Source of the DNA: an uncultured Granulosicoccaceae bacterium
Lineage (GTDB): Bacteria > Pseudomonadota > Gammaproteobacteria > Granulosicoccales > Granulosicoccaceae
Direction of reading: 5' to 3'
DNA: 64,000 nucleotides
NCBI GenBank assembly: GCA_938035525.1
Contig: CALHOI010000045.1
Location: 26,131 to 90,130, forward strand
Position 1 is the stretch's first letter, and each line of letters begins with the position of its first letter. The notes beneath the pieces were generated by a model that did not search any database, had not been told where the DNA came from, and saw only the letters and a list, made by a program, of their open reading frames with translations. A program made the position numbers and the translations under genes. Shown in pieces: positions 6,690 through 15,708 of this stretch.

Positions 6690-9439
6690 ACCAAATCTCC
6701 ATCGGCACCAACATCAGCGTCTTCTGATTCTTGTGTGCTTTTGTTGATGCGGCACAAAGACGGCAACTCACAATAATCGCACGCCTTGTTTACAGGAGTG
6801 ATTGTGGCAACGCCTTCGCGTACTTCTGTTGCCAACATACCCAGCGATTGCGCCCAGTGATCGCGGGCGTCTTCCCAACTGTGCAGGGTTTTCTTTAAAG
6901 ATAGATTATTTTGTGGTGATTTTATACTTGCAACAATATTGTCTTCTGATGTTGTGCCGATAAACTTGTGCTGGTTGGGAAAAACCTGTGCAAAACAGGC
7001 ACCTTCAACAGACGGGTTGGTTCCCGCGTACAGCGGCAGCTGCGGGTTTTCGATTCGTTCTTCACTCCAGCTTTTTATCTTGTTGTTTTGGCCGGTTTTA
7101 TAATCAATGACCACCGTTTGCCCGCTTTCCAACCGGTCCATACGATCGACCTTTACATTAATAAAAATACCGGCTATCCCAATATCCAGCTCTTGTTCAA
7201 GCTCAACCACTTCAAAGGGTTGTCGAAGGCGTTCAACGGCAATCCAATCTGTGAGCAGCCGATGCAAATAACGCCCCTGCAAGTTTTGCAAGCCTGCGGG
7301 GACGGATTCTTTTTTCATGGCCTGCTCGATAACAGAGGCAAAAATCTCGTCAAGTTCTGCTTCGCTCAGCGAGAGCAATTTCACTTGGGTTCGAACTTGT
7401 TCCCAAAAAAATTCTATAGCGTGGTGAAACAAGGTGCCATGTTGTCTGGGGTCAAGCCCTATACCGGCCTCTTCCAGTTTCTTGATACCAAGTCGGTGTA
7501 GCGCGAACGCTTTAAACGGACAACGCGCCTGATTTTCCAACAAGCGCGCACCACCTTTGACTGCGCTACCAGGCTGAAGCTGGGGCCCATGAGTATCCAC
7601 CTGCGATTCCAACACAGCGCTGGCCTGAATCAGTGCTGCTGGCTCTACTTGACCAGCGACGTCTTGACCAGCGACGTCCTGATCAGCGTTGCCCTGATCG
7701 ATACTGAGTAGTGCTGAATCGACTACAGCCACGTCTGCGATGATGGGCGCAGGCTGTAGCTCATGCCCATCGCGCATGCTGGCATGACAAACATACAAAT
7801 TATGAGCAGAGTGCTTCCACAATGCCATTTCCTTTTCGGCTAACTCAAGCCTCAAGCTCGGTGATGCGTCAGGCACCCCGGCGTCTTGCTGGGCTTTGAT
7901 GGAGATAAACGAAGTCGGCGTTGCCACCGGCGGCCATTGCTCCGCATCCAGGCCTGTTATCAGCAGTTTGTCAAAGCTGATGCCATGACTTTCCAGCCGC
8001 CCCATTATTTGAATGGGCGTTGTTGCCGTCTCCAACTGAAACACTCGCGATCTACACAACTTGGTTAATAAACGAATGGCTCGCTTACTGTTGAACAATT
8101 CACCGTCGTCCAGCAACTGAAAATCATCAAGACAGCTATTCCAGGCCTCGACTGCCTGATACTCTTCACTGTCTATTGATTTTCCCGGCCAACCCAGATC
8201 GCGCACAGCTTTACCAAAGTGTTCAGCCCACTGTGCGGCACCTGCTTGCTTCGGCCATTTTTGTTTGGCGACCATTTGCAGCGGTTTTCGTAAGACGTCG
8301 CCTTTGGGTAACAGTTTAATGAACTCAAAAAAACTGACTTGCCTGACACGTCGGCTACGACAGTCACGATCAACTTTCTCACGCTCACGCAGGTCTTTGT
8401 CGCTACCGGGCAAGTAAGGACTCAGTAAAAGAGCCGACAGCTCGGTATCGGACACGCCTTTAACCAACAACCCTAGAAACAGCAGCGCTGTACGAACAAC
8501 GCTTTGTTCATTTAATGGCAGACCAATAGACAAGTCGTAAGGGCGACCAATCGCATTGATCTCATTTGGATTAAGCGATGGAAAAAACGCTTTATCAAAA
8601 GCACGTAATACCTGCGCCCGACGTTGCTGTAAATCATGCACCACTATGCCGATATGCTGATCAGGTTGCTCTGCCAGCATGTTTCTGGCAAGCGAGGCCA
8701 CAGAGTCTATGGACGCATTATCGTCTGTGTGCACCATACGGATTATGCTGGTGGTATGCGCAGGCTCAATAAATTCCAGCGCGACGCCGTTGTTTTGCAA
8801 CAGGTCAAACAAAGCTTGCATCTGCTTTGGCACAGTTAAAAAACCTGCCAGCAGAATTTTATCGGGCAGCTTGATGCTGCTGTTCATTGCAGCAGGGCTT
8901 GCAGTCGAACCGGCTGCGAGCGAGATCAACTCCATAACATGGTCGGTCAGCGTGGCCGAGTCCAACCAGTTATTGTTTTTACATTGTTTAAAGTAGGCGC
9001 TGCACCAGCGCAAAAATGCCCTTTGATCTTCACTGGATTGATTTTGACCAGCGTGCGGCTGTTTACCAGTCAACACATCTTTTGCCGCCAGCAATTGCCA
9101 TGCATGAGCCACTCGCCAGGCTTTTTGCGCGTGGTTGGCGGCAAGGTCAATGTCGAGTAAAACTGAAGAGGCAGAGTCGCTGGCTACAGCGTGCTGCCAC
9201 AAGCGCTCAGATACAATGTCTGCCAGCAACGTCGCGTTTGATGAACCATTGGCAACGCAGTTTGTATGAATTTTTTTCAGCCACGTCGACAGCGGCATAA
9301 TTTCCGGGGTTTCCCACCACTGTCTACCTACTCTTAGCTGGTGATCGGAGAATAGCTTGACGTAAAAACGCGATAAGCGCTGATTAACCGTGAGTAAAAC
9401 TGCGCCCTGCTCTACTTCAGTACACCAGTTTTCGTTCAT
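6686..9439 (-). CDS. AddB-like iron-sulfur nuclease subunit (PD-(D/E)XK family)
   Basis: This 917-residue protein matches the AddB-like 'probable DNA repair protein' family. The N-terminus (LLTVNQRLSRF) lacks the Walker A lysine of classical AddB. The C-terminal nuclease has VVIDYKTGQ, and four cysteines are placed as in the AddB 4Fe-4S nuclease: one at ARCPFKAF (about residue 625) and three in CDYCELPSLC near the end. It is the first gene of a two-gene operon, overlapping the helicase gene by four bases. A 15-base tandem repeat adds a short QDVAG repeat in a linker. The partner helicase supplies the motor function. Confidence 0.82.
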   Translation of the reverse strand: MNENWCTEVEQGAVLLTVNQRLSRFYVKLFSDHQLRVGRQWWETPEIMPLSTWLKKIHTNCVANGSSNATLLADIVSERLWQHAVASDSASSVLLDIDLAANHAQKAWRVAHAWQLLAAKDVLTGKQPHAGQNQSSEDQRAFLRWCSAYFKQCKNNNWLDSATLTDHVMELISLAAGSTASPAAMNSSIKLPDKILLAGFLTVPKQMQALFDLLQNNGVALEFIEPAHTTSIIRMVHTDDNASIDSVASLARNMLAEQPDQHIGIVVHDLQQRRAQVLRAFDKAFFPSLNPNEINAIGRPYDLSIGLPLNEQSVVRTALLFLGLLVKGVSDTELSALLLSPYLPGSDKDLREREKVDRDCRSRRVRQVSFFEFIKLLPKGDVLRKPLQMVAKQKWPKQAGAAQWAEHFGKAVRDLGWPGKSIDSEEYQAVEAWNSCLDDFQLLDDGELFNSKRAIRLLTKLCRSRVFQLETATTPIQIMGRLESHGISFDKLLITGLDAEQWPPVATPTSFISIKAQQDAGVPDASPSLRLELAEKEMALWKHSAHNLYVCHASMRDGHELQPAPIIADVAVVDSALLSIDQGNADQDVAGQDVAGQVEPAALIQASAVLESQVDTHGPQLQPGSAVKGGARLLENQARCPFKAFALHRLGIKKLEEAGIGLDPRQHGTLFHHAIEFFWEQVRTQVKLLSLSEAELDEIFASVIEQAMKKESVPAGLQNLQGRYLHRLLTDWIAVERLRQPFEVVELEQELDIGIAGIFINVKVDRMDRLESGQTVVIDYKTGQNNKIKSWSEERIENPQLPLYAGTNPSVEGACFAQVFPNQHKFIGTTSEDNIVASIKSPQNNLSLKKTLHSWEDARDHWAQSLGMLATEVREGVATITPVNKACDYCELPSLCRINKSTQESEDADVGADGDLV
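7651..7695 (-). repeat. three 15-bp in-frame tandem repeats in the AddB-like gene
   Basis: Three adjacent 15-base units (7651-7665, 7666-7680, 7681-7695) start GACCAGCGACGT or a near variant. The first two differ at one base and the third is more diverged. They encode the QDVAG-like repeats of a surface linker just before the C-terminal nuclease half. Copy number could vary by slippage without breaking the frame. Confidence 0.75.
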
Positions 9440-9546
9440 GGACGCGCCCGCTCTGCTAATCGATCAATATAGCAAAATGGTACAATGCCAGCTGCGAAAT
9501 ATACGCAACATAAAGGCAATGACAAACATCTTATGGAGACACAACC

Positions 9547-10302
9547 GTGTTTGATTGGATAGCAAGTCCTGAAGCCTGGGTTGCGCTGGCGACGCTAACC
9601 ACACTCGAAATTGTCCTGGGCATCGATAACATCATTTTTATATCGATACTGGTAGGTCGTCTGCCTGAATCACAGCGAGACAAGGGTCGTGTTATTGGTT
9701 TGGCACTTGCCATGATTACACGCCTGGCGTTGCTGTTTTCTATCACCTGGGTGATGAGACTTGAAAACACCTGGGTCAGCTTTTTGGGTCAGGATTTATC
9801 AGGCCGTGATTTCATTTTAATTATTGGCGGGCTTTTCCTGCTCACCAAATCTACTCGCGAAATTCATTCAAGCCTGGAAATCGAGGAAGAAACACACACC
9901 GCACGCGCACAACCGAGCTTTTTTTCTGTGCTCATTCAAATTGCTATCCTGGATGTTGTGTTCTCACTTGATTCGGTCATTACCGCGGTAGGCTTGGTCG
10001 ATCAGGTATCGATAATGGTTATCGCGATAGTGGTTGCTGTTGGCGTCATGCTTTTTGCGTCAAAATCCATATCTGATTTTGTCGATGCTAACCCAACAAT
10101 CAAAATGCTGGCATTGTCATTTTTAATTCTGGTCGGCATGACGCTAATTGCGGAGGGCTTCGATGCACACATCCCCAAAGGTTACATCTACTTTGCCATG
10201 GCCTTCTCACTCGCCGTCGAATTTCTGAATATCACCCTGCGAAAAAGGCAGTCTCGCAATATGAAATTGCAAAAAACGATTGAAGAAGACGATTTCCGTT
10301 AA
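9547..10302 (+). CDS. TerC-family integral membrane protein
   Basis: A 251-residue protein with seven or more membrane segments. It has the TerC signature LEIVLGIDNIIFISI (about residues 21-35) and a second acidic half-repeat, VVFSLDSVITAVGL, carrying the conserved acidic residues thought to bind metal. The length matches the short YgdQ-like TerC proteins without CBS domains. The family is linked to metal efflux (manganese) and metal loading of exported proteins. The start is GTG 9547, seven bases after a GGAGA ribosome-binding site. It is followed on the same strand by galE. Confidence 0.88.
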   Translation: MFDWIASPEAWVALATLTTLEIVLGIDNIIFISILVGRLPESQRDKGRVIGLALAMITRLALLFSITWVMRLENTWVSFLGQDLSGRDFILIIGGLFLLTKSTREIHSSLEIEEETHTARAQPSFFSVLIQIAILDVVFSLDSVITAVGLVDQVSIMVIAIVVAVGVMLFASKSISDFVDANPTIKMLALSFLILVGMTLIAEGFDAHIPKGYIYFAMAFSLAVEFLNITLRKRQSRNMKLQKTIEEDDFR

Positions 10303-10384
10303 AAAAACGTACTTTTACCTATGGGCGAACACAGGCAAATCTTGTTAACGTTGCGCCGCAGACTTACTAGGGATCAAAATAACA

Positions 10385-11389
10385 ATGACCAATAAAACAA
10401 TTCTTGTCACCGGTGGTGCTGGCTACATTGGCAGTCACGTGGTCAAATTATTGGGCGAACGCAATGAAAAAATAGTTGTGCTTGATGATTTATCCACCGG
10501 CTATGCCGATGCGGTACTGCATGGTGAATTGGTTGTGGGTAAAACCGGTGACATGGACCTGGTTGAAAACCTGGTAAAGCAACACGACATAGATGCCGTG
10601 ATTCACTTTGCGGCTCATGCCGTGGTTCCTGAAAGCGTGGAAAATCCGTTGAAGTATTACGCCAACAATACCTGCAGCACACGCAACCTGCTGGAAGTTT
10701 GTCAGAACAACAAAATAAAGCACTTCATATTTTCATCAACAGCCGCCGCTTACGGCAACATCAATAGCGACAAGCCTTGCGATGAATCACTGCAAACCGC
10801 GCCGATAAATCCTTATGGCACATCCAAGCTGATGTCCGAAGCCATGCTAGCCGATGTCAGCAAAGCCACAGAGTTAAAGCATGTGATTCTGCGCTACTTT
10901 AATGTGGCTGGCTCCGATCCTGATGGTCGCATTGGCCAATCAACCAAAAACGCCACGCTACTGATAAAAGTGGCTGCCGAAGTTGCACTGAAAAAACGCG
11001 AACAGCTTTATGTGTTCGGCACCGACTACCCAACACCCGACGGTACTGGCGTGCGCGACTACATCCACGTATCCGACCTGGCCACCGCACATTTAGCCTC
11101 GCTCGATTATTTGCGCAACGGTGGAGAATCTACACTGATGAACTGTGGCTACGGACATGGCTTCAGCGTTAAAGAGGTTATTGACTCGGTTAATCGAGTA
11201 CACGGCTCGCCCATCAAAGTTGTTGAACAACCGCGTCGTGCAGGTGACCCAGCATCGTTAGTGGCTGCCGTTGAAAAAATTCACAACACTCTGGACTGGA
11301 CACCGCAGTACGATGATTTAGACAAAATTGTTGAAACATCGCTGAATTGGGAAAAGATTCTGTTAGAGCGCCAGCATAATCAATCGTGA
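10385..11389 (+). CDS. galE: UDP-glucose 4-epimerase
   Basis: This 334-residue extended short-chain dehydrogenase interconverts UDP-glucose and UDP-galactose using bound NAD. It has the N-terminal GGAGYIGSH dinucleotide-binding motif (residues 10-18), the SSTAAAYG serine segment, the catalytic YGTSK (Tyr-x-x-x-Lys), and the C-terminal RDYIHVSDLA and RAGDPASLVA segments typical of GalE. Length is standard. An AGGGAT ribosome-binding site precedes ATG 10385. It probably feeds the surface polysaccharide genes around 20-22 kb, though it is not linked to them. It converges on the kinase gene. Confidence 0.92.
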   Translation: MTNKTILVTGGAGYIGSHVVKLLGERNEKIVVLDDLSTGYADAVLHGELVVGKTGDMDLVENLVKQHDIDAVIHFAAHAVVPESVENPLKYYANNTCSTRNLLEVCQNNKIKHFIFSSTAAAYGNINSDKPCDESLQTAPINPYGTSKLMSEAMLADVSKATELKHVILRYFNVAGSDPDGRIGQSTKNATLLIKVAAEVALKKREQLYVFGTDYPTPDGTGVRDYIHVSDLATAHLASLDYLRNGGESTLMNCGYGHGFSVKEVIDSVNRVHGSPIKVVEQPRRAGDPASLVAAVEKIHNTLDWTPQYDDLDKIVETSLNWEKILLERQHNQS

Positions 11390-11433
11390 CGGAAAATCGA
11401 TTTGACGTGTCGAGTAACTTGAAGTGGCGGGTA

Positions 11434-12936
11434 CTAGTTTGGCAGTAACTCGATATCCGGCTGCATCTTACCTTCGGTCGCCAGGCGAGCAACCAGCACA
11501 TCGGAAATCACACGGTAGTAATGCAGGTGCACCTTAGGTGGCAAGTCGCTGAGCGAATCGGCGGACACCTCCAGCACATTCACATCGGTTAGTGCCTGCA
11601 TTTTCTTGGTTTCTGGTGCGCCATGAATAAACCCAAGCTCGCCGATGCATTGCCCTTCGGCGCAAAGCCGAATCAAGTCATCGTTTTCAGTGACTTTCAC
11701 CAGACCATTGGTTACGACAAACAAGCGACGTTCAATATCACCAGCGTCAATTAACAGGTCGCCCGGTGAGAAGGTTTTTACCCGCACAATTTCCAGCAGT
11801 TGCGCAATTTCAACATCTGAAAACGTATTAAAAAACTGCTGAGCCTGCAATTGTTTGATAAAACGTTGCTGAGCGATCGGCCGCTGCTCGACAATACGAA
11901 AGCGCTCGATAAACGGCACCAATGCGGCAGCCATATCGGCGCCTGACTGGTAACGTCGCTCGGCTTTCTTTTCCAGCGCTTTAGCTAACACATCAGCCAG
12001 CTCATCGGGCAAATCGGGCTTAACATCATTTAAACGCGGTGCGCGAGTGTTCACCACCGTCCGAAAAAGATCTTTGACTTTTTGAGCTTTAAACAATTGA
12101 CGACTGGTTAGTAATTCGAACAACACAGTTGCCAGAGAATAGAAGTCGCTGGACGGCCCAAGGTCTTTACCAAGAATTTGCTCTGGCGACATATAATTGG
12201 GCGTGCCTAAAGTTGGGCCCTGTTTGCTGAGCCCGGCTTCACCGGTGAGGCCAACGGCTATGCCGAAGTCAAGAATCTTCACGGAACCATCATCACCCAG
12301 CATGATGTTGGCAGGTTTAATGTCTCGGTGAATGATGTCCTGCGAATGCGAGTAATCCAGAGCATGACAGCAATCAACAATGATTTCTAAAGAGCGATGG
12401 ATGGGTAGCGGACTTTGCCCCTTTCCATATTGCTTTAACGACACCCCATCAACAGCTTCCATGACGAGATAGTTTAAGTCTTCGTACTGGCCTGCATCGT
12501 AGACTGTTACTATGCCCGGATGAGAAAGCCTGCCCGCGGCTACTATCTCGGTTTGGTATGCCCGTTGAGCACCCGGCACCTTGCCAGTTGACACATGGGC
12601 TTCGCCAATCGGGGAGAGTTTTATTGCAACCTCGCGGCGCAGCACGTTATCCAACCCCAAATGCACTACACCACAAGTACCTGAACCTATTTTGCCGCCA
12701 ATGGTGTAACGCCCAATTTCGTCAGGAACAATGATGTCCAGAGGCTTAATAGCAGGTTTGGCTGCGGTTTTACCATCAGCACTGGCGGGAGGGGCAACGG
12801 AATCCTTCACTGTTGCCTGCCCTGTTGCCTTAGTATCCCGGTCACGCAAGCGCTCAGCCGCCGCAGGCCCGCCTGAGCTGTTAGAGGCTGACTGAGGTTG
12901 AGCTGTGGCTTTGCTGGATGAGGCTGGTGCATCCAT
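11434..12936 (-). CDS. serine/threonine protein kinase with C-terminal cyclic-nucleotide-binding domain
   Basis: A 500-residue cytosolic protein. Residues 1-70 are Ala/Ser/Pro-rich and probably disordered. A complete Hanks-type kinase domain follows: Gly-rich loop IGSGTCGVV (83-91), Lys106 in VAIK, the HRDIKPAN catalytic loop with Asp205, DFG at 223-225 and GTPNYMSPEQ. Residues from about 375 form a cyclic nucleotide-binding fold (FSPGDLLIDAGD, FVVTNGLVKV, GECIGELGF-like GQCIGELGF). There is no transmembrane segment or PASTA domain. The fusion suggests kinase activity gated by a nucleotide or similar ligand. Targets are unknown. It stands alone, with 44 bases separating it from convergent galE. 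Confidence 0.88.
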   Translation of the reverse strand: MDAPASSSKATAQPQSASNSSGGPAAAERLRDRDTKATGQATVKDSVAPPASADGKTAAKPAIKPLDIIVPDEIGRYTIGGKIGSGTCGVVHLGLDNVLRREVAIKLSPIGEAHVSTGKVPGAQRAYQTEIVAAGRLSHPGIVTVYDAGQYEDLNYLVMEAVDGVSLKQYGKGQSPLPIHRSLEIIVDCCHALDYSHSQDIIHRDIKPANIMLGDDGSVKILDFGIAVGLTGEAGLSKQGPTLGTPNYMSPEQILGKDLGPSSDFYSLATVLFELLTSRQLFKAQKVKDLFRTVVNTRAPRLNDVKPDLPDELADVLAKALEKKAERRYQSGADMAAALVPFIERFRIVEQRPIAQQRFIKQLQAQQFFNTFSDVEIAQLLEIVRVKTFSPGDLLIDAGDIERRLFVVTNGLVKVTENDDLIRLCAEGQCIGELGFIHGAPETKKMQALTDVNVLEVSADSLSDLPPKVHLHYYRVISDVLVARLATEGKMQPDIELLPN

Positions 12937-13088
12937 GTATTCAGATTCAAATTAATAGGCTTTCGGCGAACAACAGATCATAACACTCTAAGAGCCTACG
13001 CCACAAAGTTGCGCCAAGCGATTGATCAAGCGTGGATAACGCACCATCAGGCTCTTACGCTCGCTGTCAAAAACACGCCACATACTGG

Positions 13089-13667
13089 TTAAACTATTAT
13101 GTGACGCGCCACCAAGTCTGCGCTAAATTGCATCATTGACACAGCGTCAATATTCTCTTGAGGGGCTGGGAAAATTGTGGACAACACACTTGACACAAAC
13201 AGGTAATACAGTAGTGCTACCCCAATACTGGTGAACATGCGTAGCTCAAACGTGTGCCGCAGGACGTGAGCCACTAATGACAAGCTCCACGCCAAAACCA
13301 ACACACGAGAAAATATAAAGAGATTTCCAGGCGCATCGCCTTGCGGCACCACGATCAAATGGAAAATAGGTATCGCGGCTAAATTTAAAATGGCGCCCGC
13401 ACCACAAATGGCACCAAATGCCTGATGAAACCGAGGTAACCGAGACGTGAACATCAGCGCCAGATACAAAAACACCCCAGTAAACGCGATATCCAATGCG
13501 GCATGCAGAGCCGATGCGCCCAGGCTGTACAATCCGACCAGAGCCAGAACATAGGAAACCAGATTCAGCACAATGCCGGTATACATCTGGTTTTCGCCAG
13601 CGGGCAAATCCTGAGGCTTCCCCATCAGAAAGGCGATGTTGAAATACTGTTTTAACAGTTCGATCAC
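13089..13667 (-). CDS. hypothetical inner-membrane protein
   Basis: A multi-pass membrane protein of about 192 residues if read from GTG 13667; the frame is open to 13748. It has about five hydrophobic segments. The N-terminal pattern IELLKQYFNIAFLMGKPQDLPAG resembles a group of uncharacterised proteobacterial membrane proteins that start just before 'LLK.Y.NI....PQDLP', and this guided the choice of start. Reading from 13748 would overlap the upstream region of rnt on the other strand. No function can be assigned. It precedes the kinase gene on the same strand with a 152-base gap. Confidence 0.65.
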   Translation of the reverse strand: MIELLKQYFNIAFLMGKPQDLPAGENQMYTGIVLNLVSYVLALVGLYSLGASALHAALDIAFTGVFLYLALMFTSRLPRFHQAFGAICGAGAILNLAAIPIFHLIVVPQGDAPGNLFIFSRVLVLAWSLSLVAHVLRHTFELRMFTSIGVALLYYLFVSSVLSTIFPAPQENIDAVSMMQFSADLVARHIIV

Positions 13668-13765
13668 AAGTTCATCGTCAGCCTTGTTAAGAACGCCGAT
13701 GGTATCAAAGTTATCAGGTGTATGATTCGTACCTGACACACAACGCAACTCTTAAAACATTACAC

Positions 13766-14404
13766 ATGTATCAGCCCGGACAACCTTTTCAAATGAGCGA
13801 CCGCTTTCGCGGTTATTTGCCCGTGGTGATTGATGTTGAAACCGGTGGTTTTAACGAGCAAACCGACGCCCTGCTCGAAATTGCCGCCGTACTTGTTGAT
13901 TTTGACGAAACCGGTAAATTGGTATGCACCGACAGCTACAGTACGCACGTTCACCCATTCGAAGGCGCTAATCTGGAACCACGTTCAATGGAAATAAACG
14001 GCATTGACCCTGACAACCCTTTACGAGCAGCGCGAGCTGAACGTGAAGCCTTGAAGTACATATTCACCCCCATCAGGCAAGCCGTACAGGACGCCGGTTG
14101 CAACCGCGCAATTTTAGTTGGTCACAATGCATTCTTTGATTTGAAATTTGTTAACAAAGCCGCCGAGCGAGCTGGTGTAAAACGCAATCCATTCCACCCG
14201 TTTAGTTGTCTGGATACCGTCTCGTTTTGTGGTTTGGCTTACGGGCAAACCGTTTTAGCCAGAGCAGCAGAGTCAGCTGGCATAGATTGGGATACAGGTG
14301 AAGCGCACTCAGCCGTTTATGACACACGCAAAACGGCTGAGTTGTTTTGTTCTGTGGTTAATCAATGGGAAGGCATGCATAAAAAGAGGCATCAAGCCCA
14401 ATAG
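13766..14404 (+). CDS. rnt: ribonuclease T
   Basis: RNase T is a DEDDh 3'-5' exoribonuclease that trims the 3' ends of tRNA and other stable RNAs, acting as a dimer. The active-site residues are visible: VIDVETGGF (Asp, Glu), [10 protein letters not shown] (Asp), and [14 protein letters not shown] (His, Asp). The [15 protein letters not shown] start matches the E. coli enzyme. ATG 13766 or ATG 13793 are both plausible; the open frame extends to 13718 but that start would be unusually long. The C-terminal 13 bases overlap the convergent amidohydrolase gene. The gene points strongly to Gammaproteobacteria. Confidence 0.92.
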   Translation: MYQPGQPFQMSDRFRGYLPVVIDVETGGFNEQTDALLEIAAVLVDFDETGKLVCTDSYSTHVHPFEGANLEPRSMEINGIDPDNPLRAARAEREALKYIFTPIRQAVQDAGCNRAILVGHNAFFDLKFVNKAAERAGVKRNPFHPFSCLDTVSFCGLAYGQTVLARAAESAGIDWDTGEAHSAVYDTRKTAELFCSVVNQWEGMHKKRHQAQ

Positions 14405-15273
14405 AGTCGCATAGGATTATCTACGAGCAGTTGACGCCTTTTCTCTTCGGTATCTGCGATCAACGGAATTAGTTCCAGCAGCTGACCATCATCTGGAACG
14501 TGCGACTTCATGTTCGGATGGGGCCAATCCGAGCCCCACAGCACTCTATCCGGATAGGCATCAACCACACGTTTCATGAATGGCACCACATCTGAGTAAT
14601 TCAAATGACTTCCGCCATGCGTGGTAAGGCGTTCCGGGCAGGAAACCTTAGACCAGAACTTCTCATCTTCCATCAATTCTATAAACTGATTGAAATCATC
14701 GTGCGCAACGCCCTTACTGATATCCGGCCGCGCCATATGATCAAACACAACCGTGACAGGCAGGCTTTTTAGAAACGGTATTTGATCAGCAAAGTCAGCC
14801 GCCTCTATATATACAATGACATGCCAGCCAAGCGGCGCGATTTTATCTACTATGCTCTGATAGTGCTGTTGGGGCTTGGGATCAACCAGACGACGAACAA
14901 AGTTAAAGCGCACACCACGAACCCCAGCCTCGTGCATCGCACTAAGCTCTGCTGCAGTAACGCTGTCATCAACGACGGCGACACCACGAGCAAGATCACC
15001 TGCCGAATTAAGCCCGTCAATCAACGCGTCATTATTTTTTCCGTGGCAAGAAGCCTGAACGATAACGTTACGAGATAACCCAAGGTAATCACGCAAAGCA
15101 AATAGATCATGCTTAGAGCCCGTACAGGGAGTGTATTTGCGTTCCGCAGAATACGGGAATTCTTCTTCAGGCCCAAAAATATGACAGTGTGCATCCACCG
15201 CTCCTTCAGGGGGTACATACTTTGACTTACGTGGATTTTGATGCCACACCTTCCAGTCGGGATCCATTGGCAT
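14392..15273 (-). CDS. amidohydrolase, close to 2-pyrone-4,6-dicarboxylate lactonase LigI
   Basis: A 293-residue TIM-barrel amidohydrolase. The pattern follows LigI closely: DAHCHIFG (His29, His31), VFDHMARPD (His179, Arg182), RFNFVRR (Arg122, Arg128), PERLTTHG (Arg215) and WGSDWPHPN (Asp249). From memory, LigI uses His31, His33, His180 and Asp248 and binds substrate carboxylates with arginines at very similar positions. LigI opens the lactone ring of 2-pyrone-4,6-dicarboxylate in lignin-derived aromatic catabolism. No other protocatechuate genes are nearby, so the substrate could be a related sugar or dicarboxylate lactone. Confidence 0.82.
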   Translation of the reverse strand: MPMDPDWKVWHQNPRKSKYVPPEGAVDAHCHIFGPEEEFPYSAERKYTPCTGSKHDLFALRDYLGLSRNVIVQASCHGKNNDALIDGLNSAGDLARGVAVVDDSVTAAELSAMHEAGVRGVRFNFVRRLVDPKPQQHYQSIVDKIAPLGWHVIVYIEAADFADQIPFLKSLPVTVVFDHMARPDISKGVAHDDFNQFIELMEDEKFWSKVSCPERLTTHGGSHLNYSDVVPFMKRVVDAYPDRVLWGSDWPHPNMKSHVPDDGQLLELIPLIADTEEKRRQLLVDNPMRLYWA

Positions 15274-15358
15274 AGGGCAGGCTCCTTTGACAACACCTCG
15301 AGTTCAACCCACCGTTAAGCCGGTGAGTCGAACCGAATATTAAAATAGGCTGGTAACG

Positions 15359-15688
15359 CTACGAAGCGGCGCTGTCCACCATTTTTTGTAGCTCACCACT
15401 TTCTGCTAATTCGCAGGTGATGTCACAGCCACCAACCAGCTCACCGTTGATAAACAGTTGAGGAAACGTTGGCCAGTCTGACACTTTAGGTAAATTTTCG
15501 TGTACGCCAACATCGGCAATGATGTTGACGTAAGCAAATTCCTTGTTGCAGTTTTTCAACACTTCAACCGTGCGCGCTGAAAATCCGCACATTGGCATTT
15601 GCGGTGTGCCCTTCATGTACAAGATAACTGGGTTGTTTTTAATCTGGTCGTTAATACGATCGACCGGAGTTTCTTGATTATCGCTCAT
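15359..15688 (-). CDS. grxD: monothiol glutaredoxin, Grx4/GrxD family
   Basis: A 109-residue monothiol glutaredoxin with the CGFS active site at residues 34-37, the glutathione-binding WPTFPQLFING segment and GGCDI. Grx4 proteins bind a glutathione-ligated 2Fe-2S cluster and work with BolA-family proteins in iron-sulfur trafficking; an IbaG-like BolA protein is encoded at 55401 in this window. It lies 20 bases downstream of sodB on the same strand and is probably co-transcribed with it, an arrangement seen in other Gammaproteobacteria. Confidence 0.95.
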   Translation of the reverse strand: MSDNQETPVDRINDQIKNNPVILYMKGTPQMPMCGFSARTVEVLKNCNKEFAYVNIIADVGVHENLPKVSDWPTFPQLFINGELVGGCDITCELAESGELQKMVDSAAS

Positions 15689-15708
15689 GATCAGTCTCGC
15701 TTATGTGC

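Noticed and set aside
12988..13083. 31-codon minus-strand frame between the kinase and the membrane protein gene
   Set aside because: No ribosome-binding site and no recognisable features; too weak to report as a gene.
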